The notes below the pieces were generated by a model. The model saw nothing but the letters and a program-made list of their open reading frames with translations. It made no database searches and had not been told where the DNA came from. This document shows positions 12,851-23,560 of a DNA stretch of 64,000 bases, piece by piece. The DNA comes from Eonycteris spelaea (lineage: Eukaryota > Chordata > Mammalia > Chiroptera > Pteropodidae): NCBI GenBank assembly GCA_003508835.1, contig PUFA01000092.1:3844001-3908000 (forward strand), given 5' to 3'. Both the position numbers and the translations under genes were made by a program. Position 1 is the stretch's first letter. Every line of letters starts with the position of its first letter.

Positions 12851-13309
12851 AAAATTAATACAAATTATCTTTTGCTACTGCCTTTTTCTAAACATTATTA
12901 TTCATGAATATTAATCCATATTACTATGGTCAATGTTTAAAATGTAAAAACAAAAACAAATTTAAAAAATTAAAATAGCTCATTTATTGCTATACATAGT
13001 TTTTAATTTTCAAGTTAGTAAGAATGCCCATCTTTAATATTAAGCTTTTAAGTTTGAATGAATTTTTATTTTATTTATACTAACAATTAAAAGAAAAATA
13101 AAACTAAAAGGAAAACTTGAAATGATATTACAATACAATTCCTATCCCAAATGTCTACATTTAGATTCTCAGTAATTGTTTATTATTTTAGAAAAACAAA
13201 ATAAAAATTAACATCCTCAGTTTCAATATACCCATTACTTTCCATGACCAGAGCTGCTTTCAAGCTCTTTAGATATTCAGCACACAATGTGTGACAAATA
13301 TGAATAACA
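12851..13309. other. Intron 4, no recognised element
   Basis: Very AT-rich DNA with no repeat or coding signature that I can support. Confidence 0.4.
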
Positions 13310-13560
13310 CTAACATAGCTAACTAACACACACATTGGCTGTGCACTAAATGCTAGCCCTTGTAGTAAGTGTGGTGAGTTTTACATGTAAAAGCTTAGTT
13401 AATTATTTCAACAACCCTAAGATGTGTGTACTATTACTATTTCCATTAATAAATAAATTCTGGTACAAAAGAGAAAACAACCTTGCAACAAACATCAAGC
13501 ATGTTTAGTGGATGATAGAGTCAAACAAACCAAAGCAATGTAATTCTATAGCCCACATTT
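13310..13560 (-). repeat. MIR SINE, antisense
   Basis: Shows 'gctgtgcactaaatgctagc', 'tcaacaaccctaagatgtgt' and 'actattactatttccattaa', the reverse complement of the MIR 3' half and core. Confidence 0.65.
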
Positions 13561-14300
13561 ATACCGTCCCCCAAAGCACCTTATTGCCACAAATATATGT
13601 ATATATCAATATGTAAATAAGCTATAAAAAGGACATTTTGAATAGTTTCCAACAGATATTAAACTGACCCAGAAAAAGAAACATTCTCAAGATCACCATC
13701 ACAACTAAGCAAACTAACACAAAAACATAAATTCCTATAGGTAAAGGGGAACACTGAAAAATCTAAGGAAATAAGATATAACAGATAAAACTACAATGAT
13801 CTAGTGACAACACTAAATACTCTCTCCCAAAATAGCTAAATAGCTAAAGAACACATTGACAATACTTTTTTCAATATTTCTAAGATTAAAATGTTAAACT
13901 CTTGAAGTTAGAATCAAAGTATAAACAGATGACACCAAAGGGTTAATAACCATAATATTTGATTACTATTGAAAAATAAGAATTTTTAAAAATACACATT
14001 TATCAGTAGTGTTCTACTTTTTAAAATCCATGCCCTTTCTTAAACATTCCATCTCCTCTCCCACTAAGATGCAAGAGCCCGCTTTATGGATACAAACCCT
14101 AATGCCACCCCATGGAGATTCACTCCTAGACCTGTGGGCTAGTCAGAGCTTTTTCAAACTTCTCATATCTCCAGCCACACATTAATCCCAATTGAGAATT
14201 GCTTAATAACAGTAATAATCATCTTTGATCAACTGTCCATAAATAAAGGTTAAAACCTGAATTAAACAAAGGTATCCTTTTTGTAAATAAGTTACATCAT
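13561..14300. other. Intron 4, no recognised element
   Basis: Unique-looking intron with no named repeat. Confidence 0.35.
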
Positions 14301-14304
14301 CTAG

Positions 14305-14470
14305 AGCAGAGATCAGCAAACAATCTAGAAAGGGTCAGATGGTAAACATTTTAGGCTTTGGAGGCTACTATTTGTTGAATATATATTTTTAAAAACTTAA
14401 AAAAGTATTAACTTTAGCTCAGAAGCCTTGCAAAAGCAGGTATCCTGCACGATTTATCCAAGCAGCCATA
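14305..14470 (+). mobile_element. hAT-type DNA transposon remnant
   Basis: 'cagagatcagcaaacaatct', 'agaaagggtcagatggtaaa' and 'cattttaggctttggaggct' match the left end of a common mammalian hAT-Charlie element (cagaggtcagcaaactttttctgtaaagggccagatagtaaatattttaggctttg). Its right half is degraded. Confidence 0.65.
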
Positions 14471-14959
14471 GTTTACCTACTCAGATCTAATTAACAATCC
14501 TTGGTTCTAGCAACTTTTCCAGTAGGGGTAATACAATTCTGTGAAACAGAGGCGTTCATGTCTTGTCCATCTTGGCCCAAATCATAAATCTGTATCATTC
14601 CTTTCTCAGACTGCATATATAAAATAATTTTAGAATTATCAATTGCAATTTAAATAGGATCATTTTCTGAAAATGTGAATTGTAGCAAGGAAGGAACAAG
14701 AAAAGAAACTGAGCTCTAAGAGTGGTTTATTTTCCTGCATCTTTGGCTATATCAATCTGCTTCTGCTTAGTATGCTACTTCATATAAACAGCCATCCTTT
14801 CTAGTCAAGAAAAATTTGTCATTACTGTAAGGAACTGTCAGAAGGTAAGTGTTATCAGTAGAGAAAATTAAAAAAGCCTAGAAGCCACTGCATTCCACTA
14901 GACATACCGTCATTAAGAACTTCTCTAATCATTTTTTAAAGAAAAGGTCAGTAGTTTAA

Positions 14960-15115
14960 GGGCTGGCTCTAAAGTAAAACAGCCTAGTTTTAAACTTCCA
15001 AACAGAGTGTGGAAAACATTTACTCAGTCTCAATGTCCTCATCTGTAAGACTGAGACTGCATGAGTCATCACCTAGAGAAGCAGTCATAGTACCTGACCT
15101 AAGAATTGGCTGTTA
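14960..15115 (+). repeat. MIR SINE fragment
   Basis: Contains 'actcagtctcaatgtcctca' and 'tctgtaagactgagactgca', the MIR core cagtttcctcatctgtaaaatg. Confidence 0.65.
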
Positions 15116-15799
15116 CTTTTAATTACACTCTACATTACATACCACATGTTGACCTTCCACGTTGAAAAAAACCTTTCTAGACCTAAAAATGTGGGGAAAC
15201 ACTGGATATCTTTTTAAGTACCTTTTCCAGGTGAGATCAGATCAATATATTAATTACAATTACCTGTGAGACCTAAATGCCAGTCCCTCCTTAGCACATT
15301 AAGAGGTCCCTATGAAAATAAGATCTACCTAATGATTAGCACTAGTATGATCTGATTTGACTAGGCTCTTCACTTCATCCCTGTTTTGAAAACCTAATTG
15401 GTTCTAAAAGTCAGTTTTTCAGACTGTCTCATATCTATTTTCTCATAATTTTCTATACGAAAGGCTAGATGCTTCTGCTCTCTGCTATAGTTGAGTTCTA
15501 AAAGGTCAGCTTAATGGAATATGGTTCTGTTTTTATGACTACTCCAACATATAAACAAAAACGAAAATTTAAAAAACCTATTTGCTATTTAATCACTCCA
15601 TAGGCCTATTATTAGAACCCTACTCTAGCCTTCTCAAAACTTCTAGTTATAATTATAAATCTCTTACCATTCCTAAAGTATAGGTTAAATTGTATCTACA
15701 AACTTTAAAACAAGTTTACATTTTCTCTGAACACTTTTACTGTAACAGCTTCTTGGTACGGACACATATATGGAATAGTCTGTGTCAAGTATTCCCAAA
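15116..15799. other. Intron 4, no recognised element
   Basis: No coding segment, RNA gene or named repeat seen. Confidence 0.35.
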
Positions 15800-15975
15800 A
15801 TTTATTTAAGGTGATCTATTCTCCCCATTTCACAGGTAAAGAAGCAAATAAGGTTACGTATTCTCATTTCACAGGTAAAGAAAACTGAAGTCCAAAGGTT
15901 AGTTTGTCAAAAGTCATATATTTAGAAAGTAGGAGCAGCAGTTACCAAACCCAGATCTCCTGATTGCACATCTAC
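15800..15975 (-). repeat. MIR SINE, antisense, with a 39-base internal duplication
   Basis: The antisense MIR core (cattttacagatgaggaaactgag) appears twice. 'atttcacaggtaaagaa' occurs at about 15827 and again at about 15866. After the second copy it continues into 'gaagtccaaaggttagtttg' and 'accaaacccagatctcctga', as in antisense MIR. Confidence 0.7.
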
Positions 15976-18900
15976 TGTTATTTTTTATTACTTTAGTGTC
16001 CTTCTCAAAACTTCAGTTCCTGTCTGTCCCTGCCCCCTCCCCATCACACGGGTTTTAAGATTATAAACTTACCAGAACCCATATGTCCACTTTGCAAATC
16101 AAATCCTCTAAGCTGAGTAACTCTTAAATGCATATGATTTCTTTGTAATCAGAGTATAATAAAATTAATATAGAATCTTATTGTCAAAATTAATCTTGGT
16201 GGTCTATTTAATTGTGAATAAACATACTTGAAACACTTTCATAGTCACAATTTAATCAACCACCTAAAAATTTATTGAAATTCAGTTAGAACTATCAATG
16301 TAATTATCAATGAAAGTATATAACTTAAAATATATTACTGCTCATCCAAATTTTATTCATCACAATCTCACTATATTCTGCTTAAAAAAACCCTCTAACC
16401 CCAATTAAGGTTTTCACAAACCACATAAAAAAAAGATGCTCTATAAAAATTAATTTAAAACACAAAATTTAAATTTTTTAAATAACATATTTTGAAGTTG
16501 TTTTTAAATCAAGTCAAATTTGCTAAGTAAAATTTGGGCAATAAAAAATCTTTAAAGCATTATTTATTTACACAGTATATTTTAAAATTTAAATCTATAA
16601 TTCTATTGAAAAAGTCTATTAATTTAAAGGTGGAAAATTCTTAAACTGTTTATGCTTAAGATGCCAACATAATCTTAAGAAAATGACCAATTTCATTTTT
16701 AGTAATGTTTCAGTTTCGAACAGTGTACTCAAAATAACAACCACCACACACATAATGGTGGTGAAATTGTTTCAGAAAATGCTTATTTCTCGAAGACTCC
16801 TAGAATTTAGTGTCTCCATACCCCAAAATTAAACCGGAACCAAATGACACAAGATAAATATTTCTTGCATTTATACTATAACCTCCGTGAAGACAGGTTA
16901 TGTACTTGTTATCTATCCATGATAGAGACCAAATGGGTCCTGCCACCATGACCACAGGCCACATGGATTCCAGAAATCATGGATTCGTTATGTGCTTCAT
17001 TTGCAGGAGGCTGCTGTCATTCAACATGTTACACAAATACGACAAATCTCATTCCTCTTACGATTTAGTTTTAACTTAAGCAGATGCTGCATCAGACTAC
17101 GTTGCTACCTAATTTTTCTTAGTATCAAAAATACTCTTCCAACCATCTTTTTCCTTATTTGTGATTTCTGAGCTCAAATAAGGCTGCTTATGTGTCTAAG
17201 GCAAATAACAAAAGGTGGTCCTGCTTCAAACCTGATGACTGCCTCCTCTGTAGTAACCAAAGGTTCTCACACTTAATTATTTCACTATTCAATATCATGA
17301 TTTTTGATTTTTCAGGACCCTAAATTCTCAAATTCCATCAAGGAAAAAAGTGCTATCATTTCCCCCAATCTGTTATAAAATACTTAAATGCCTCTATAGT
17401 CCATATGCTCAGCAACATATTTAATAATTCCAAAATAACATCAATTTTCACAAATGTCATTTCACCAACATAAATCTCAAACAAAAAAATATAAACTAAT
17501 GATCTTTACATTTTAAATTCATTTCTAAAATTTTTAATTTGGTTCCTATTATGTAATAGCCTTTATCTCTTTTAGATGTAATTACAAAAGCAACTTACAT
17601 ATCCTAAAAAACTTGCTGTTAATTTTTTTCTAATACTCATTTTAATGACTTTCTTGAAATTGAAAGCACATGAAAATAGAAAGTTATTCTAAATGGATAT
17701 GCTTATTAAAACGGCCACTTTGCTTACAGATATATTTCTATGAATTCTAAAACTTACATGAAGAAACTACGAGTAAGAATAAAATTAACTTATTTTGGTA
17801 TGACTTGTCCAGAATAAGTTGTGTAGGATACAATTTTATTTGCGCCAATTCTGCAGTGATATGATAGATAACCACAAAATTTGGGGAAAGGAATGGCCAC
17901 AGTGAGAGTTTTTAGATAAAAGAAACAAAATCTTGTGGTTACCTGGTAGAGAAATTGAGTGGATTAAAAAAACTGACATTCACAGTATTTATTTGACCTA
18001 ATGCTCACTTCAGAATTAATTCAAAAGTCTTTATTAAACTGTTTAAAACACATAAGTCAAAACATTTCAGACTGGGAAACAGACTGCTGCAGTACTATTC
18101 TGCCTCATAACAATCATATAAAACACTACTGTGTAGTTGAGGAGGGGATAATCCAACTTCCTCTTCACATAATACTTTACAATTATTCAGAGGTATTAAG
18201 AATTTAACAGGTATTTAGTTCATTTTAAAACATCTGTAATGTCTCTTTTAAAAATAATGAAATAAGTACCAATAATTGCATGTGTATGAAATGACGAAAT
18301 TTTGCCCACTTCAGCCCTTCGGCATGTACGATTCCCCTCCACACCTAACATTTTATTTACAATAATGATTATGAAATATTAAAGCCCTGCTTTAGAGGCT
18401 AACAAGGAAAGCTCAGTATTTCATTTACAGTCCATTAAAAAACGAAATGGCAACACACATTTACTTCATTATGTGCTACTCTCCCGTTCCCCAAAATTAT
18501 ACTGGTTAAATTTTAGAAAGTACTATATTATCTGTAACACAGAATGGGAATCCCTGATTCAAAAACATCTGTCATACGCTTTTCCCCTAAAATTTGTAAG
18601 TTTTATACCTTAACTTTAACATTCATCAGCATACTCTAAATAAATGCATGCTTAACATACCTAAGTAAATTCTATTCAGTTCCTTTTCATTTCTGAATTT
18701 AAGACCACCAACAATTTCTGAAAACTAATACTTAATTATATTATAAAAAAGCAGTCTACAATTTGGTAGGTGTTTCAAAAATCTTCATCTTTCCAAGGAG
18801 AAACCATACTACAACCTAAGAATGGCACACTCAAAAACATTTACACAAATTTTCTAATCTGCATAATTTTTCTACATTTACTTTTCTGTGTTTTGGATAA

Positions 18901-18989
18901 TCAAACTCCAAAATGAAAGAGTTGTGCTCTTAGAGACACTGTATTACTATTTCTAGTTTAAAATCAGATTTTCAGATTAGAAAAATTTT
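15976..18989. other. Intron 4, repeat-poor DNA
   Basis: About 3 kb in which I recognise no repeat family. It is AT-rich and holds no splice-flanked open frame. Confidence 0.4.
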
Positions 18990-19130
18990 AATTCACTTAT
19001 TTCACAAATGAGATAACAACTCGGGGGCCAACAGAAATTCCATGACTTGCCTGAAGTAACCTGCAGGTTAATTGTTGGCAAGGCTAAGATACAATCCACA
19101 TGTGTCCTGGCTCCCAATCCTTTCTCCTGA
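18990..19130 (-). repeat. MIR SINE fragment, antisense
   Basis: 'cacaaatgagataacaactc', 'catgacttgcctgaagtaac' and 'gtcctggctcccaatcc' follow the antisense MIR order. Confidence 0.6.
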
Positions 19131-21900
19131 ATAAAGATCTCCAATAGTGTGGAATCATTTTAAGAAAAGCAAATAACCACTACAAAAAATAAAGTAAGAA
19201 TTATATCATTTTAACAGCTTAGAAAAACATGAGCCCAGTTTTGAAAAAATAAATGTCCCATAGGCGGGAAATGTAATCAGAGTCCCAGATCTGGTAAAAA
19301 AAAAAAATCTTAAAAATTCTGCCTCGAGATCTCACATGTATGCAATCTCCACCAATTAAGGTGACAACTCTAAATCAACAAACCAACCAACATCACCATG
19401 CAAATTAAGAAATAAACAACTGTACAAATGTTAGTTTTCTTATTCTATAATTTGCTCCTATGCCTGGCTCCATTTAAAAAATAAGAATTCTGATAAAAGC
19501 TTTAAAAATGCCCTTTTGCTTTAAACCAACCTCGTATTTTAAAAACATGCAAAATCTAATAGAACAGATAGAGCAAAAAATACTTTCTATTAAATTCCAT
19601 TCGCTGTTAAAAACGGTTTTTTGAATTTTAAGGTAGATGGTAATAATCACAATGTTTTATAATGCCTTTATCAATAACACTGAAATGTGTCAATTTTTTA
19701 AAAAATCTGTAAACTTTTAAAAACTACTCATAAAACTCCACTTTCCTCTTGGTCCAAACTCAATTACTGTGATTTTATCTGTAGGCTGACCGAAGATGCT
19801 AATATATCTATGTTTAAGCTCATAAATACAAACACAACATCCTATCCTAAATAGCTTTAATTTGAGGTTTTCTAGACATTTTCATCTGACGTATGAATTC
19901 TTCCATTTATATTACTCAACTTATCACTAACATAGCAACAAATTCCAATAAACACTACTGAAATCAAACAATAGGTATTTTGGTTTCACTTACTAAAGTA
20001 ATCTTCAAACCAATGTTAAATAAAAGCAATTTGACAGGCAACAAAGTTAAACATTTTTAACTAATAACAATAAAACAGAGAATACTACGCAAAAGATTTT
20101 CCATATATTCACCTACAAATAAAGTTTCAAAAGCCTACTATTAAAAACAAAAATGTGCCCAGATACCTGGTGTTCCACGTATTTTTAGAGCTAACTAAAG
20201 CTCAATAAAGTCAAATAAGGTTATTTACCTACATATTTATCATACACCTAGATACAGTTTGATATGAAAGCAATATGCTGAATGAATAAAATTCACAGAA
20301 AACTGTGAATTTTAATGAGAACTCTTAACTGTCTCGTGAATATGCCAACATGACTGTTCTGGTAAAAAGCTTAAAAACACTCTATGGAAGAAGAACCACT
20401 TCCATGTGAAACTGGTGGGTTTTGATAACACGCCAAAGAAGAAAGTGCTTGTGTTTTCAGTCTTATAAAAACATTAGGAATAAAAATTCATTTATTACTT
20501 TAAGAAATGAGAAACCCTCTCAAAAAACAAAAATCAACATTGGTACCTCTGGTGTTACTGGCAAAAATAAAATGATATTACTGTAAGAATTAGACAGTCC
20601 CATATTTTAGCCAGGTACCATTAGACAATTTAATTTAAAAATATAACATTACCCAGTGTTTCAAGTTAAGAAAACACAGCAATTTTCAGTGACTTGGGGT
20701 TTGTGGGGTTTTTACAAGATACAAAGATGAGTTTTGGAAAATCTGCCCAATTCTTAAAAATGGAAATTATAACCTTCATAATTTTTTTGTCAAACAACAA
20801 AGACATGGAAATCCATTTAAGATGTTAACAGATACAACTTAAAATTTTTAATATTGCATTTACTGAATTTTGGAGTTGGCTTCAAACTCTTCATTTAGCT
20901 AAGTATTGAATGAAACTAGCCATACTACTTGAAAACTAACAACGTATGGAAATGAATACCGTTTATGTTTCCATTAATATATATATCTAAGTACTCTTGT
21001 TTATTTCAACAGCACTTATCAACAACCTATATTAAATCACATAATTTAGACGCAAAACTCAGATATTCTATATCCAAATGAAAAGCCAGCAAAATGTTAT
21101 ACCTTCACCTCATACAAGACATTCAATTCTAAGTCAGCTCTGAAACTTCCTAATTGTTTCAGAAGCCCTCATGAAGTAACATTAGTCATTATTAACTATC
21201 TCACATCAGTTACAAATGTCTCAAAAAAAATCAACGCACTGAATAGATTTCAATGGCTTGATCTGACCCAGTGTGACTACTTTCTGCCCCCCACACACAT
21301 ATATGCATACAAACAACCAAGATCAATTTAGAATACGGAAAACATAACTCCCGAATACAAATATCTTACTTTACCATTCACAATACTAAAGTGAAAGATC
21401 CACTTTTGGAAGTCCATTGCTACAAATTACTAAAATATTCGCCCTCAAAACCCATAAAATTAAGTAGCAGGTATTTATCAAACTATTTAACAAAATATAT
21501 CCTAAGATAAACTCGAAAACTTTTACGTGCCAAGTTCCATCTCAGGTAAATACATGGATAAAAATCTAAATTCTTCAGTGGCCTCCAATCATAGTTCTTA
21601 ATTTGAGCAGAAAGCATAACACGAGAATTAGCGAAATTAGAAAAAAATCTCTTAAACTTCTGGCTTTAGGATATTACAGGCTTACACTTCTGCAAATGTG
21701 TTTTGGTAAATTCAAGATGTGCTGCTGGCCAACTAACATCACACATCTGATCCCCTCCAACAAAAAACCTAGCTCTGAATTTAAGGAAAGCAAAAGAAAC
21801 AGGAAAAGAAAAAATGTATAACGTCTTGCCACGGTTCCGCTGCGGCTGAATAGCCTGCTTGTGAAATGCTAATGCCACTTCGGAGCAGTTAGTCACCAGC
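19131..21900. other. Intron 4, repeat-poor DNA next to the CpG island
   Basis: About 2.8 kb with no recognised repeat. It leads into the CpG island at its right edge. Old intronic regulatory elements are possible but cannot be shown from sequence alone. Confidence 0.4.
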
Positions 21901-21983
21901 TATTGTGTGGGGTAGGAGAAAGCCGAGCCGACCGCGCGTGCAGAGCGAGAGAGCGCGCCCTCCCTCCTCGCGCCGCTCCCGCT

Positions 21984-22010
21984 GCCGCCGCCGCCGCCGC
22001 CGCTGCCGCC
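21984..22010 (+). repeat. (GCC)n trinucleotide repeat, GGC in the PHIP transcript
   Basis: Six perfect GCC units are followed by GCT and two more GCC. In PHIP pre-mRNA this is a GGC run about 330-355 bases into intron 4. Confidence 0.85.
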
Positions 22011-22338
22011 TCGCGCGCGCCCCCGCGTCCGCACGGACGCGCGCGCCGGCCCCTCCTCCTCCGGCCTTGCACTGCACAACACTCATGACGTATCTTTATT
22101 TCTAGCACATTAACAAAATATCACAAATAAATTGTCGGCAGCCCATGCGGCCCCGGGGTGCGGGTCCCCCCGGCCACTGTCCCCCGCAGGCCTCGCGCCG
22201 GCCTCCCAACCCTTCCCGTGGCCTTTGGAGCTTTCACGTTCTGGGGCCAAGTTTTTGTCTCTGTAAAAAATTGCGGGAAATTCAATTTTTATTCGACTCG
22301 GGGAAAAGTTTCTTTACTCCGCGACGTGAATGTCTCAC

Positions 22339-22398
22339 CAGATTCTGGTAGGTCCTGGGATGCTCCTTCCCGGTCCAGTCGGTGCGCCGGGGCAGCAG
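22339..22398 (-). CDS. PHIP: PHIP coding exon 4
   Basis: This 60-base exon is in phase 0 at both ends and encodes residues 44-63, [20 protein letters not shown]. The acceptor is CCCCGCAG at 22399-22406 and the donor is gtgaga. It matches human PHIP fully as recalled. The RRTDW and HPRTYQNL motifs are conserved with BRWD1 and BRWD3, where a DWxGxEHxRxYxxLV pattern follows the N-terminal helices. The next exon lies 13.3 kb away. Confidence 0.96.
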
Positions 22399-22590
22399 CT
22401 GCGGGGAGAGGACGCCCCGTGAGCCCGGCCCCCGGCCCCGGCCCGCCCGCTCCCTTCCCCCGCCCGCCCCGCGCCCCGGCGGGGACCCCGAGCCCCGCGC
22501 CCCACGCCCCGGCGGCGGCAGCAGCGGCAGCGCCGCGGCCCAAAGGCGGCCGCGCGGCGGCAGGACGCGGCGGGCCACCGCCGCCCTTAC
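22399..22590 (-). other. PHIP: PHIP intron 3 (192 bases)
   Basis: A GC-rich phase 0 intron with gtaagg donor and ccgcag acceptor on the minus strand. It is very G-rich in the transcript. Confidence 0.9.
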
Positions 22591-22920
<330 letters not shown>

Positions 22921-22960
22921 CCGATCGCAGCTCCGAGAGGCCTTTCCTCTCACAAGACAT
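22921..22960 (-). CDS. PHIP: PHIP coding exon 1 with start codon
   Basis: The ATG is at 22960-22958 and encodes [13 protein letters not shown], the known PHIP N-terminus, plus the first base of codon 14. The start is supported by the family N-terminus, by an A at -3 and by a clean frame into exon 2. The +4 base is T, so the context is adequate and not optimal. The donor gtaagt starts at 22920. The 5' UTR extends upstream towards higher coordinates inside the CpG island. Confidence 0.96.
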
Positions 22961-23056
22961 GTTTATGGGTCACTTCAGGGCCGCCGGCGGGACACCCCGC
23001 CGCGGAAGGGAAGCGGGGATGGTGCCGCCGCCTGCCCTATAGCTGTCACTGTGTGT

Positions 23057-23083
23057 TCACGAGCCGAGCCTCGGCTCCACCAT
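23057..23083 (-). other. Candidate upstream ORF in PHIP 5' UTR
   Basis: An ATG at 23083-23081 opens a frame of eight codons (MVEPRLGS) ending in TGA at 23059-23057, 96 bases before the main ATG. A G occupies +4. It would be translated only if transcription starts further upstream than 23083, which is likely but not proven. Confidence 0.5.
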
Positions 23084-23090
23084 TCAAGCA

Positions 23091-23121
23091 ACGGCGGCGG
23101 AGGCGGAGGAGGAGGAGGAGG
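23091..23121 (+). repeat. (GGC/GGA)n purine-rich simple repeat
   Basis: A run of GGC units passes into GGA units. In the PHIP transcript it is a (CCT/CCG) pyrimidine tract in the 5' UTR or at the start site. Confidence 0.75.
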
Positions 23122-23560
23122 AAACAACAACTCTCAGGCAGCGGCTACGGCCGCCGCCGCCTCCGCCGCGGATCCCTCCGCCGCAGAAAGGAGTCCGCCG
23201 CCTTCGCGGCCCCGGGCTCGGCCCGGTCCTCGGCCCGCGCCCCCGCCCCCCGGCGCAAAAATAGGAGTGCCTCGGGCCTTGCGACCGCACAACCCCCGCA
23301 TACGGCGCGGCAAGACCCCAGCCTCCTCCTCCCCGGCCTAAGGTGCAATTTATTTATTTATTTCCAGTCGGAGAAGATGTCGGAGGCAGAGCCGCAGGTT
23401 GGCTGGAAGGCGCTTTCTCTGTGGAGGCCGATCGCGGGAGGGAGGGGGCCGAGGACTGCTCCGCGGAGGGATCTGACGCACACGGAGCCGCAGCACAGGC
23501 TCTATTCAGTGGCGCTGGCTGGGGCTGAGATGGAAGTTAGTTTCTATGTAGCAGAAATAG

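Larger units (their letters stand above)
22961..23250 (-). other. PHIP: PHIP 5' UTR and proximal promoter (extent uncertain)
   Basis: GC-rich sequence upstream of the start codon. It contains one short upstream ORF (23057-23083), a (GGA/GGC) tract near 23091-23121 and GC boxes near 23238-23250. The transcription start site cannot be fixed from the sequence, so the split between UTR and promoter is inferred. Confidence 0.6.

Noticed and set aside
21889..22108. Several overlapping open frames on both strands at the CpG island edge
   Set aside because: They are low-complexity alanine, arginine and glycine runs from the GCC repeat and lie in PHIP intron 4.
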